A program made the translations under genes and the position numbers. From Dioszegia crocea (lineage: Eukaryota; Basidiomycota; Tremellomycetes; Tremellales; Bulleribasidiaceae): a stretch of 64,000 nt of DNA. Of this stretch, positions 36,077 through 47,003 are shown piece after piece. The notes under the pieces are model-generated. The model was given only the letters and a program-made list of their open reading frames with translations. It was not told where the DNA came from and ran no database searches. The first letter of the stretch is position 1, and each line of letters opens with the position of its first letter. Where the stretch lies: positions 1,589,082 to 1,653,081 of the forward strand of contig BCKK01000001.1 of the NCBI GenBank assembly GCA_001600615.1. The letters are read 5' to 3'.

Positions 36077-37574
36077 CTACTTATGTCGTCGACGTTTCGA
36101 GCTCGGGACGCTAGGCTTGAGCAGCCTGGGACGATTCCTGAACACAATCAGTTTGCGCACTTCTGGGCCGGGACGTGGAGACTTACAACTTGAACCTCCT
36201 AACCAATTCATCATATGCCTTCATCCCCTCAATGTCCTTAAATGCTGTGTTCTGAAATACGCAGACTGCTGATCCCAGCCTACAGATGTTGCCCGCAATC
36301 CTCCCCTTGGCCCCTTCAACATCCTTATCGAACACGAATCTGCGCAGGTTTGGCAGACCGGTCAATGGCATTCTCAAGTTTTCGAGGTTGTATGCGTTGT
36401 GGTAGTCAGGGAATGTGATTTGATTGTAGTCGAGCTCTGATTCACTGTCTGAGTCTGAGTCGACAGCGGAGATCACCAGTGTTTCGAGTGACGGTAGACT
36501 CGAGTCGAGCATGGCAATCATTGGCTGCCAGCCCTGACAGGTCCAAACGATAGACCCGTCGAGATGTAGGACTCGAATCCCAGTGCCCATCGACAGCAAG
36601 GCCTTGCTGATGTCGCGTGGGCCGCTGAGGTTCAGCTGATCGAAGTGGGGGAGGAAAGACTGCTTCCATGGCTCTCTCCCGCCGCCCTGGCGACCACGAA
36701 GGAAAGCCATATCGGGGCACAGAGCGTACTCAAACGTGTCATCCTGCTCGACATCGTCATTGACGATGACGCTCACCACCCGTCTGTCGAGCTCTGATGA
36801 GCCGAGATAATGACTCCATCGCCTGTTGTTCTCATCCTCCCAGACCCATTCTGACTCTGAAAAGGATCCGTCAGACCTGACGAGGTCTTGATCACCGGTG
36901 ACAGTGATGGCTATAGCGTGCCGAGTAATCGATAGTAAAGGGGATTCGAGAGGCGAAGGGAACTCTGGCAACCCCGTTTCCGGATAATGATCGCGGTAGA
37001 CGTTGATCTCGTGAGCAGTCTCGACCTCAGCGTAGAGATGTCCATCCCGACAGTGAACGATGTAGGCGTCATCCAACGGTTCGAGGGGATGTTCGTTACG
37101 GAAGGTGCGTAGGAGGGGGAATTTGCGGCGCCAGCATGCGAAATCATGTAGGATTTGTTCAGGATTGATTTTGCGCGCGGACTGCGAACGGATGCTGTAT
37201 GAAGCGCGAGAGATCTCGATGCGTGGAGGGGGACTAGCGTCAAGTGTCCGCACTGCGTCACAGTAGATCGCACCTCTCGTCTGCTCTATCAGCCCCTATC
37301 CTTGCCGGGGCGAGTCAAGGCTTTCCCCAGTATCCATTACTCGCACTTGACAAGTACTCACAGTAGATCGGCTCATCTCCCATCCTCTAGACATGTGCAC
37401 CTCCTCATAGACGAATTTCGCCACGCTCGCCAACGCGTCGTGCTCCAATCGAAACATCCCAACCAGAGTATTCCGGTCAACAAAACTGAAGATGATGTGC
37501 CTCAGCTCGATTGTTGTGTAGACTCGGCGCGCGGCCTTGCCAATAGCCGTACTGCTCTTGGACTTTTTGGGCAT
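36077..37574 (-). CDS. F-box-like family member D (short third exon)
   Basis: Exons 37574-37362, 37280-36187 and 36125-36077 give 451 residues. The start at 37574 (MPKKSKSSTAIGKAARRVY) is preferred over the upstream in-frame ATG at 37643 because the others also begin with a short basic tail. The F-box-like block is VYTTIELRHIIFSFVDRNT, with LVGMFRLEHDALASVAKFVY. Exon 2 has IYCDAVRTLD, FPLLRTFRNEHP, the signature WSHYLGSSELDRR and TGLPNLRRFVF. After FK the donor is in the family's phase 2 position. The proposed exon 3 is only 49 nt and encodes LLKPSVPSSKRRRHK, replacing the coiled coil seen in A, C and G. If intron 2 is retained the protein ends RFKL. The exon 3 call needs transcript support. 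Confidence 0.65.
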
Positions 37575-37991
37575 CCTGCAAAAGTTTCGACTGAGTGGGT
37601 AGGTGAAAGGGGTGACTCTAGCCTTGCCGCAGCTGCTCGTCAACCTGAGACCATATGTCGCACGATGTTCTACTTACAGGCGGTGTTGTGGACTGAGACC
37701 CTGAGAACCAATGGGATTTCGGGATGATTGCGTCGTGAACCTGGGATGGTTGAAGTACAATCGCAAACGGCCTAAGCCAAGCCCAAGCTCGAAATACCGG
37801 AATTTGATTAAGCTTTTGTGTCAGAGAATATCACGTGGTGCATTTCTGACTATGTTCACCGGTGACTTCGGACCAGGCTCGCCAATAGTGCAAGACCTTC
37901 GAGACGGCCTGCAAGGGTATCAGTGGCTATCGCACGGGAGAGCTTACACCTAAAGGACAGACGCTATGAACAACCGATCCCCTCGACAGCA
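37575..37991. other. Intergenic between members D and E
   Basis: Holds the possible upstream leader of D (open back to 37643) and the 3' flank of E. No separate gene is seen. Confidence 0.5.
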
Positions 37992-39790
37992 CTAATCATC
38001 ATCATCACCATACTGATTCGTAGCCCATAGCTGCATACCCCCATCCCTCGCGGGAAGCCTAGGCTTGAAGGGCTTCCGGATGACCGATCTTGCGTTCGGC
38101 CTGTATTGTTAGTATCGGCGGGGCGTGGGGTGGAAGTCTGAAGGATCCGCGCAATCACTCACAATTTCAGGCGTCTGACTACCTCGTTATACACCTTCAT
38201 TCCGTTCCGTTCTTTCATAGCAGAGTTCTGGAAGACACAGTCGTCCGACCCCAACTCAAAAATGCGCCTCGCCACTTGAGACCCCTCGGAAGTCGCAAAG
38301 CAGAACTTTCGAAGCTTCGGCAGACCAGACAAGGGTACATCAAGCTTGTCTAGGGCGACTTCGCCGTTGACGATCGACAGCATCTGCAGAGAGGGACAGG
38401 CTTCATCGAGGATGGCTATCAACGTTTGCCAGCCATCGATTTTATTGACGAGGCAAGCGTCGAGCTTGATTGATCTTAAACTGCGCGGGAGGAGCATGGC
38501 GGCTTGTTGGATTTCGCGCAGGGACAGAGACTTGCCCTTTTTGCCCTTGCGCGCGCTCGGGAATTTGGATGGGAAGTAGAAGTCCGAGAGTGGTTCGCAT
38601 GGAGGGGATTTGCGATTGGTAAGGAATGTGATGGCTTCGGCGAATGTCATGGGGTGGAAATTGTCGTCCAGGTCCATGTGGCTTTCGACGATGATTCGTC
38701 TGACCCGTTTATCCAGCTCCGGATCGCAGTACAACCACTCCCTGTACCTATCCACGTTCCTGTACTGCCATCCTTCATCATTATCTTCATCTTCATCTCC
38801 CTCCTCATCTTCGTCTTCCTCCTGGTCTTCATCATCATCTTCCTCCTCATCTTCATCTTCATCTTCCTCCTCATCCCAAGATTGGCCGTCCCACCGACTC
38901 ATGACACAGAGTTTGATGGCAAAGGATATCCGCAGATCCATGCCCTCGATCTGAGGTAGAGGATCCCACGTCCAAGGGAGTTCAGGGTTGCACTGTGTAG
39001 GGAAGCGGTCTCGTGCGACGTTGAATTCGACTACAGTTTCAAGGTCGAGTACGACGGTGTCATCTTTGATCGTAGCAGTGTATACGTCATCGACGTCATG
39101 ACGGGGGAATTCATCGACGATTTGCCGAAGATTAGGGAAGGTCTGCCGCCAGACAGCGATGTCTTTGAGGAGATGCTCTGGGTGAATTTTCTTCGGTGTC
39201 GGGAACCCGCTGAGAAAGGGGTTGTAGAATAGTGATTTCACGCGAGAGGGAGGACTCAGGTCAATGACTCTGACGGCGTCGGCATAGAGTGCGTGGTTTG
39301 CCTATGTGGTCAGCTCAAAAGTATCCTCTCATGTCATCCTCGAGCAAGAGAGTCTCACCGTTTCACGGTCCATCTCCACGACTTGCGCTTCGGTCACTCT
39401 CCTATAAAGGATACCAGCCACACTTTGCATCACATCCTTCTCCAGCCTCATAGTATTGGCAAGTGCGCACCGGTCTAGGTAGCTGAAAATACGAAGGCGA
39501 AGCTCTTCAGTCGCAAAGACCTGTTCTGCCGCCGGACCTCCAAGCTCGATAGATCTTTCCATTCTCTCATGAAGAAGAGGGACTTTGCTACGTCTCATAA
39601 GATGCCTGGAGGCCTTATTCTCGCTGGCTGCAGTTGAGGGGACAGGGCCGGAAGTCGAAAAGGAGGATATGGCTTTGGTCGATTTGGCACTCAAAGCCGC
39701 AGCAGGTTTGGTTGCAGGTTTAGTCGATTTGGCGTCGCTGCTTTTCGCTACCACCAGCGGAGCGCTTTGCTTGGGGCGAAGGGGCGGCAT
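37992..39790 (-). CDS. F-box-like family member E (acidic insert)
   Basis: Exons 39790-39359, 39301-38163 and 38100-37992 give 559 residues. A Ser/Ala/Lys-rich tail precedes the F-box-like block FATEELRLRIFSYLDRCALA, with NTMRLEKDVMQSVAGILYRR. Exon 2 has LYADAVRVIDLSPP, FPNLRQIVDEFP, the signature WLYCDPELDKR and SGLPKLRKFCF. Between them is an unusual run of about 35 almost purely acidic residues at 38779-38880. Exon 3 is a short tail (PNARSVIRKPFKPRLPARDG and onward to YGDDDD), sharing a KPxxP-like start with D and lacking the coiled coil. D and E are direct neighbours on the same strand and form a subgroup. Confidence 0.65.
38779..38880 (-). repeat. GAT/GAG/GAA acidic codon repeat in member E
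   Basis: An impure trinucleotide repeat (TCATCTTC-type on the plus strand) encodes about 35 Asp/Glu residues. It is specific to member E among the seven and is probably length-variable. Confidence 0.75.
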
Positions 39791-40260
39791 GTCGGCATAA
39801 GCCTCTTCTGTGACGAGGGTGCGGTATCAAGTGCAAATTTGAGGGATGATAGGATTTCGAGCTCTTCGACCAATGAGCCCGGCGCGTGTGCCACGTGGCG
39901 GTCTTTTGGTGGTGATGTTACAGACCTACTAGATAGACTAGTGGAGTGCACTATCACATATGAAGTTGTTAAGATATTTCCCTTCGGAACAGAAGCCGTC
40001 CGTCAAGGTGATCTCTAGATAGAGCGCATGAATTGGCGCCCTCTTAGAACTGGTGTCCATGATCAATTGAAGATCCTCGGCCGATAGAACCCGACAACAC
40101 ATTCCTTAGAGTGGCATTTTACGTAAAGCGTTTCAGCTAGCTGATAATCGTCTGGGCTCTGCGCCCAGCCACGTGAGGCGCCGCGGACTGGCCGCAAGGC
40201 TGATGATTATCCTCCAGCGGATTTTCAAATTTTCATGAATCATCCATTTCAAAAGACGGT
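39791..40260. other. Intergenic upstream of member E
   Basis: No gene seen. It contains the promoter of E and the 3' flank of the hydrolase, which lies on the same strand. Confidence 0.55.
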
Positions 40261-41499
40261 TCAATACCGTGATTGCGGCGAGCTCTCTCCAGCGCTCAAT
40301 GCCCACTTCCACACCCACTCCCCCGTCCGCTTGACCATCTCCGCAGTAACCTTGTGCCCGACCCCATCAACCACCCAGACCTCCATACCGTCTCCAATCA
40401 CGCCCTTGATTGCATCCAGATCTTTTTGCCCTTGTCGGACAGGGACGAGTTCGTCGGCTCCACCATGGATCGACAGGATCTTCTTCCCTGCATATCTTTC
40501 CGCCTCGACAGGGACCTCGGTGAATTGCCGGATGGACGGAGGGACGAGTGGAGGTTCCCATTTCAACCCCATGGACTCGGCGCGAGCGCGGAGGTATGGT
40601 CCGAAGGACGAAAAGGGGAGGCCGATGATTGGGATCGCGATGTTTATGCGAGGATCTACTGTATCAACTTCAGACCATCAGAGGCTCGAGGGAGGCTTGA
40701 CTCACCTTCACGAAGAAGTCGCCATGTCAGATTGCCTGATACAATGTTAGCAGGACATCCACGCAGACTTGGACCACACCAGCTATTAAGGCGGCACCAA
40801 AACACCTACCTCCCAAAGATATCCCCGTCGGTATGAACTCCTCGATGACTCGCTCGCCTTCGGGAAAGAGATAAGCAGCAAGAAAGTCCATGACTAGGGC
40901 AACATCATGGCAGCCTCCGACTGGGGTCAATCAGCGATGTTGAGTCGCTACAATCTAAGCGCCGGAAGCTCACCTACGCACGCAGCCATGTCATACCTGG
41001 CACATCAGCATTTGTGAGACTCTAAGGCAGAACAACAGAAGCTCACAGATGTCGCTCATTCTCATCGTAAGCTAGATTCGCTTTCCGGTCTTTCAGCCGA
41101 GATCCGTGATTCCGTTGATCCTACTTGTCAGCTACGTCGGACAGCCTTACCGCAAGCCAAGACCTACCATAGTGACGACTACTACATCTCGCTTTCTACT
41201 TTGACCCCGCCCAGCACCTGAGGCAGCTCCAAGGAGCCCATGAGCAAAGTAGGACATTTGCTCTTTCTTATTGCAGCGTCCATGGGTTGCGATCTTTCCC
41301 GGTCAACGTCATGAGCACAGGGCGGCCAAAGAGGAAGACATACCACAGCAGCGATAGGAAGGGTACTCCCTTCTATCTCCTTCAGGCCATAGACTTTGAC
41401 ATGCAGCCCGACGATAGAGATGTCGGTACAGCTCGTCGTCGGGTGTCCTCCCGTTAGCGAGGGGTAGTTTGTCCCTTCCAGAATTGGAGTTGATGCCAT
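40261..41499 (-). CDS. Alpha/beta hydrolase
   Basis: About seven short exons from ATG 41499 to the stop at 40261. It begins MASTPILEGTNYPSLTGGHP. Exon 1 (41499-41344) is followed by the oxyanion-type segment IATHGRCNKKEQMSYFAHGL, then VVVVTMDQRNHGSRLKDRK and ENERHLYDMAACV. The nucleophile elbow is IPTGISLGG (G-x-S-x-G), the acid region is HGGADELVPV, and the catalytic histidine is in VDGVGHKVT. The order fits the alpha/beta hydrolase fold with a DQRNHG-type family found widely in fungi. The substrate is unknown; esterase or peptidase activity is possible. The long frame at 41182-41499 is an unspliced read-through and not the real end. Confidence 0.72.
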
Positions 41500-41999
41500 G
41501 TCTTCGCGTTTTCCAAGACACGATTTGGCGGTGCTGAAAAAGGTGATCTATCGCGTTGGCTTGCCCAAGGTAGAGGTACAGAGGGTGGTCCTGCTCGATC
41601 TATTCGCGTAGGACTGGCCATATGGGCCGGCTATTCGCCGAGGCCGAGCCGAGACGCGACGAACGCACGGGCATGACCTGTTAGCACATTTTGAAACTAG
41701 CTATAGATCACTCAACTTCGACGTCTGCTACACTTCACACTCGGCCAACATCTATCACCATCTCTTGCTACCGGTAAACAGCTAGGCAGAACTTGAAGAG
41801 TGAGTACAATGATCTCTGGTGGGGAGAGAAAAATATCTAGAAGGTGTTGTCAAAACATCACTCGGCCCGAGCGTCAGAAACCTTCGTGCTCCTTGCCTTG
41901 TCGTCTATAATTCTCCGGACTCGGTCATGGTCTTCCCTTGTAGCTGACTCTCCTCAGGCGATCTCATAGACTGCTTTGGAATATCTCTAGTTAATCAGG
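41500..41999. other. Divergent promoter of hydrolase and LC8 genes
   Basis: About 500 bp without a supported gene; presumed shared upstream region. Confidence 0.55.
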
Positions 42000-42536
42000 A
42001 TGTCCGCCGGATCTGAGCAGCGAGATGGCGCCCAGCCAAGAAAGGCAGTCATCAAGAATGTGGATAGTGAGTGTGCCAGCCGGTAAATCTCCGTTGAATT
42101 TGAGCTGATGCCACTTCTTTTGCTACATCTCCATTGCCAACCTATCAATACTCTCACTCGCTGAACTCAACTACTGAACTCATGTTCATTTTCCTCCCCC
42201 AGTGTCCGAAGACATGCAGCAACGCGCCGTCGACACTTCTTCCGCCGCGCTAGAGCAGTACGACGTCGAGAAGGACATTGCGATGTTCATCAAGAAGGAG
42301 TTTGATCGGATATATGGGACGACGTGGCATTGCATAGTGGGCAAGAAGTGAGTTGGCCAAAGTGCGCTCTTTGGATGACTTGCTGATACAGCAGCTTTGG
42401 TTCTTTCGTCACACATGGTCAGTTGGTTTGCGCACATCACATGAGACGAACGTAAGAGCTGATTGATGCAGAAACCAAAAACTTCATCTACTTCATGTTG
42501 GGTCCGATCGCCATACTACTCTGGAAGACCTCATGA
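42000..42536 (+). CDS. Dynein light chain LC8
   Basis: Exons 42000-42066, 42203-42347, 42395-42417 and 42472-42536 join to exactly 300 nt, or 99 residues. The sequence has the LC8 core: [58 protein letters not shown] and [20 protein letters not shown]8 is a homodimeric hub that binds cytoplasmic dynein intermediate chain and many short linear motifs, including at nuclear pores in yeast (Dyn2). The N-terminus carries about ten extra residues ([13 protein letters not shown]) compared with the 89-residue animal protein. Exon 3 is only 23 nt. It converges with EAF3. Confidence 0.93.
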
Positions 42537-42922
42537 TCTGGCCTTTGCCCGGAGTCATCGCGAGAAATCAACAACAAACGTATGGCGTGGCGCTGCTCAT
42601 GAGGATCACCGGTTAGAGAAAGGCCCATGTCGACGGTGTCATCAGACGCTAGGTCGACGTAAAGAAGTCACGAAATGTAGATACGAAATGTGATGCCTTC
42701 TCACGGATCAGAACCACGAAGCCTCTAAGCTGTCCGCGGATCAGTCGGCACACGGGCTGGTCTCATTCTTGATACATACACAACGCGTAGTCACAGATGA
42801 CGTCTTCACAGCTGATACCCAAAAGTCTCCTCTACTCTGCCCCCACTATACCACACCCCCACTCTCTGTCTGTTGCCCTCTCCCAGCTGCCCATACACCA
42901 TTCATCGATAGAGACGGAGGTG
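42537..42922. other. Convergent intergenic, LC8 and EAF3
   Basis: No gene seen; two 3' flanks meet here. Confidence 0.55.
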
Positions 42923-44256
42923 TTATGTCCTCGAGAGGTTCTGATACTGCATCGTGGTAGTCTCGTACTCTTTGACAAACAGCCGCTTTTGCTCTTTGAT
43001 CATCCAGCTGATAGAGTCAGGAATGGTCTCCGCAAGTGAGGGAAGGAGAAACGTACTTCATGATGTCGTTGATGTATTCTCGCAGTATGTTGAGGGAGTC
43101 TGTGTCGATGTTGGTATACGCGATGAAGGGCCCAAAGTTGACTATAGCGCCTCAGCTCATGTCAAAAAGGTTTACTCACCAAATAGCCTTAAAAGGTGCT
43201 CTGCGCCGTATACCTGACTCATGGCTTTGGCAGAGTTGGACCGTTTTTGCTCGACATACTGCGCTCGCTCGAATCGGTAAAGCAGATTGTTGCCGAGCGC
43301 TTTGTCAAAGTAAATGGTGATGCCTGAGATGATCTCAGAGAGGAGGTCAGTGGCGCGGCTACATCGTCAGCTGAGGTGTTATGGCTGAGAGGAAGGGCTT
43401 ACGCGGTTCGGTCCTTTTTGGTATCATGAACGTAATTTCTGTACTCCTCCAGCAATTCTCGGACATTGGGTGTTCGTGGCAAAGTCACAAGCTGAATGTC
43501 AGCTACGGGTAGCGCTAGCAATGTGATGGCTCACTTGGTTGTTCTTGGTCACATTCTCCCAGTCGTCCACGAGCTGCAATTTGAGAATATCGGGAATGAC
43601 AATCTTGACTTCGGGTCTCTTCATATAGTCCGCCTCCTGGAATGTCAGCTTCAAGCAGTCGCACTGGCTCACAGTATCTATGCCGGTATCCCTAGTCTCT
43701 CTGACTCGCTTCTTGCCCACCCCGCTGCTCTCCCCTCGTTTTCCGACAGGCACTGGCACAGCGTATTTTTCCTTGCCCTTTGCCGATGCTGCGGCGGGTG
43801 GGATGGATGGGGTAGGGGTGACTGTTGTGCGGTTCTTCTTGGTTTGCGCTTCGAGAAGCTTGCGTCGGAGGGAGAAGGAAGCGTCGTTGAGTTTCAGAAG
43901 CCGTTGTTCGGGCACCCACTCGTCGTAGCTGCTTAGTCAGCCCTGTGCAAATTACAGACAGTAAGAGCAACGTACGTCTGTTTCCAGCCTTTGTAGTGGA
44001 TGAGGTAGTGCGGCCCGACAGTTCCTTCACTCAATGTGCTGTTTTCGGTCCAATTATCCGCCACCAGGATCTATATTTATCAGCCACAAACCCAAAATTT
44101 CAAACTGCTCAGAGCGCGTCGAGTGTGGCATCAAAAGTAGCCCCAAGATATGCTGAGTGAGATGGACCAACTTACTCGCGCTTCGTATAGCAAGGGGCCA
44201 TGGTAGGACAGCACATACTCATCGATCGTGAATTGGTTGGTCGGCTGGGAGGCCAT
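42923..44256 (-). CDS. EAF3: Chromodomain and MRG protein Eaf3/MRG15
   Basis: About eight exons from ATG 44256 to TAA 42923-42925. It starts MASQPTNQFTIDEYVLSYHG. The chromo-barrel domain runs through LLYEARILVADNW, GPHYLIHYKGWKQTYDEWVP and EQRLLKLND. A Lys/Pro/Ser-rich linker (43660-43840) leads to the MRG domain: VKIVIPDILKLQLVDDWENV, TLPRTPNVRELLEEY, LGNNLLYRFERAQY, MSQVYGAEHLLRLFVNFGP and LREYINDIMNWM. It ends EYETTTMQYQNLSRT. Eaf3 reads H3K36 methylation for the NuA4 acetyltransferase and Rpd3S deacetylase complexes. All junctions keep the family frame. Its upstream region is shared with TFIIB. Confidence 0.92.
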
Positions 44257-45365
44257 TTCGATTTCTGCGAGTCGGAGGTTGACGATATCCGTCTTTGTAA
44301 GAATGTGGAAAGGAGGAGGAGGTTTTACTGCTCGTTATTAGCCATGTTGCAGAATGGTAGGAGCTATGCCCAGCCGCGTAGGTCTCCATATAGGGGTGCG
44401 GGTCATAGTAGTAAGCTCGGGCCACTCACACTTGATATGCACGTCCGAAACGCGATTACCACAGTCGACGTGGTATCAGAACGAAGCTTGCGATCTTCCG
44501 GTCGTGTAGATACTAGTAGCTTAAGGTGTAGTATCAAAAGTGGGGGTGATGTATCGAATTGAAGGCGCGGTCGATATCCGAAACACGCGTAGCTCGAATT
44601 GTCTCGAAATGAAGAAGCCTCGATGTGGTTGTTCCACGCGAATGAGACGCGCTGAGGCGTCAGCACAAGCTTCACAGGATCGGATCAGCATATCAAGACG
44701 CACCTGTAGTATTAGAGTGTGTCAGTAGTGGGTGTGCGTTGTATGTATGAAGTGAAGTGCGAAAACGGACATCTGGCGCCGAGAGAGGGCGTGTTTGGCT
44801 GAAACAAAGGTACAAAAGGGGCGGATTGGATAAGTCGCCACTCAGGCGCGCTTCCAGATTAATACTCCCGCTCCTCCTCGCTCTAATAGAGCCCAGAGCC
44901 AACTCCTCCTTGTGTCTTTGTTGCATCTCTTCTCTGCACCTACACCATTCCCCTTATCGATCATCCTCCTGCTTGCACAGCGTCTCCATCAAGCTCAACA
45001 GAGCACGACAGACAACGCAGTCGCAATTAGGTTAGGAAATCGGTGAGGGAAAGCGGGATAAAGAAAGGAACAGACGATACACAAGAGGGGGAATTGGGTG
45101 AGTTACTATGCCCAGCGAGCCTTTCAGCTGCTACTAGTACCTCTCTGTTCCTTGGTGGATGACGAGGATGGGTGGACTGGGCCGACCGGGCCATCTTGAT
45201 GCATCATACACTCTGCGAAGGACATGTTTGCTAACCAGGCATTTTGCTTATTCATCACAGCGCGCCCACTTCTTCGTATTTCGACGAGGCATTCCTTGCT
45301 ATCCGGTCGCACTTCCCATTGAGGCGCTCTCAAGACAGTCCCCTTGCACCAGTGAGACCGCAAAG
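44257..45365. other. Divergent region between EAF3 and TFIIB
   Basis: About 1.1 kb without a recognisable gene. Several short minus-strand frames (for example 44403-44675) have no family-like content. A C/T-rich leader precedes TFIIB. A 5' UTR intron of either gene or a noncoding RNA could lie here, but nothing proves it. Confidence 0.45.
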
Positions 45366-46835
45366 ATGCTGGGAACTGCTGGACCCAAGAAGCCCGGGGT
45401 AAGCTGTTTTCGCCACCCAAATGGACTCACAGACCCACTAACGCTTCTTCACAGCCCAAATACGGCCAGCCTGTACTTCCGAACCTGAATGTCCGCCAGA
45501 TCTGCCCCAATTGCCGATCAGACCCGCCGAATATCATCGAAGAATATTCCAAAGGGGACCTGGTAAGTTGCCACTGGGGTGCGATGCCCGTTGCTGACTG
45601 GTGCTCAGGTTTGTGCGGATTGCGGTACGATTTTGGGAGACAGGATTGTTGATACTCGGAGCGAATGTGAGTTTAAGGTGACCTCCAATGCTGATCAAAC
45701 AGGGAGGGTAGGCGATTCTTACGTGCTTTGCTGACCATAGACTTTCGCTGGTGATGAAGGTGGTGATGATCCATCCCGTGTAGGAGACGCCGGCAACCCC
45801 TTGCTCGGCTCCAATCACCTCGACACTATGATTTCAGGCAGGGACGGTATGACGGGCATGTCGCAGAATCTGCAGCGAGCCCAGAACCGAGCCAACGCCC
45901 ACAATCAGAATGGCAAAACGTCCACTGCCAACCTCCAAGCCGCCTTCTCGCGCATCTCGGAAAAGTGCGATGTGATGCAGCTCGGGTCGAACATTACCAC
46001 TCGGGCACAGCACGTCTACAAGATTGCGGACGAGAAGAAGGTCACTAAGGGGAAGAATGAGGATGTGGTGATTGCTGCGTGCATTATCTTTGCGTGTCGA
46101 GATGGCGGGGCGAACAGGTCGTTCACTGAGGTCTGCAAGGCTTTGAGGGTGTTGAAGAAGGTGGGCGATTTTGGCGAGTCAGTGGATGAGTCTGACGAAA
46201 TTCAGGATCTGGGTCAGGTGTTTAACGTGGTCAAAGTTGCCGTTCAGGAGGAGCGCACTCGGACCGGTACCCAACCCTCTACTGCCGGTATCGCCAGTCT
46301 TTCCGAGACTGTCGAGGGGTTGATGGGCCGATACTGCAACTATCTCGATCTGGGCAATAAGGTGTTTAACTCGGCGAAATATATCTCGGGCCAAGCTTCC
46401 GTCAAGGCGGATATCCACGGTCGCACCTACCCGTCTATCGCCGCCGGGGTTTTGTACCTCACCTGTGTTCTGCTAGGTGTGGCACTCGGGCCGAAGGAGC
46501 TGGCCGGTGTGGCTGGGGTCACCGATTCGACCATCAAGCTGTGAGTCTGGCGTGAGAACTATCGCTGATGTCAGTATTTGCAAGAAGGTCGCTTTGAAGC
46601 TGGATCAGGTCATCCGGCCCGAATGGGTAAGCTCTAAGCAGGACCACCGCTAACTTTACAGGCCGAGGCAAATCGGAAAGGGTACGAAACCTTGCTCGCG
46701 ATGGGCAAAGTTAACGAGCCAATCGCTAACGGCACTGCGCGGTCCACAACGCCCAAGCCGGAAGTCAACGATGTCAACGTTTCCGATTCGCCCGCTCCTA
46801 CCCCCATTCCCAACCTCAACGGCGTGACTGCTTAG
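45366..46835 (+). CDS. SUA7: General transcription factor TFIIB
   Basis: About seven exons from ATG 45366 to TAG 46833-46835. The N-terminal zinc ribbon is ICPNCRSDPPNIIEEYSKGD followed by VCADCGTILGDRIVDTRSE. The B-reader/linker follows (TFAGDEGGDDPSRVGDAGNP). Two cyclin-like repeats occupy about 45950-46620, with GRTYPSIAAGVLYLTCVLLG and DSTIKLICKKVALKLDQVI. TFIIB bridges TBP at the promoter and RNA polymerase II and helps set the start site. The C-terminus has a short Pro/Asn-rich extension (SDSPAPTPIPNLNGVTA). TGTACATA lies at 46967-46974 in the short 3' region shared with RPAP1. Confidence 0.94.
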
Positions 46836-47003
46836 GCGTCTCTTCAGGTTATTGTACCACCACTTCACTCCTTTGGCGAAACTGTACCCGTATATCCCTG
46901 GGCGTTCGAGGGGATTTTAGTCTAGTCCAAAAACCCATCTGAGAATTCCACATGTATTCTGTAATTTGTACATACAAAACTAACCAATGTAACGTCATGT
47001 CTA

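Noticed and set aside
41182..41343. C-terminal half of the hydrolase frame as coding
   Set aside because: It is unspliced read-through; splicing at 41344 gives the conserved IATHGRCNKK segment in another frame.
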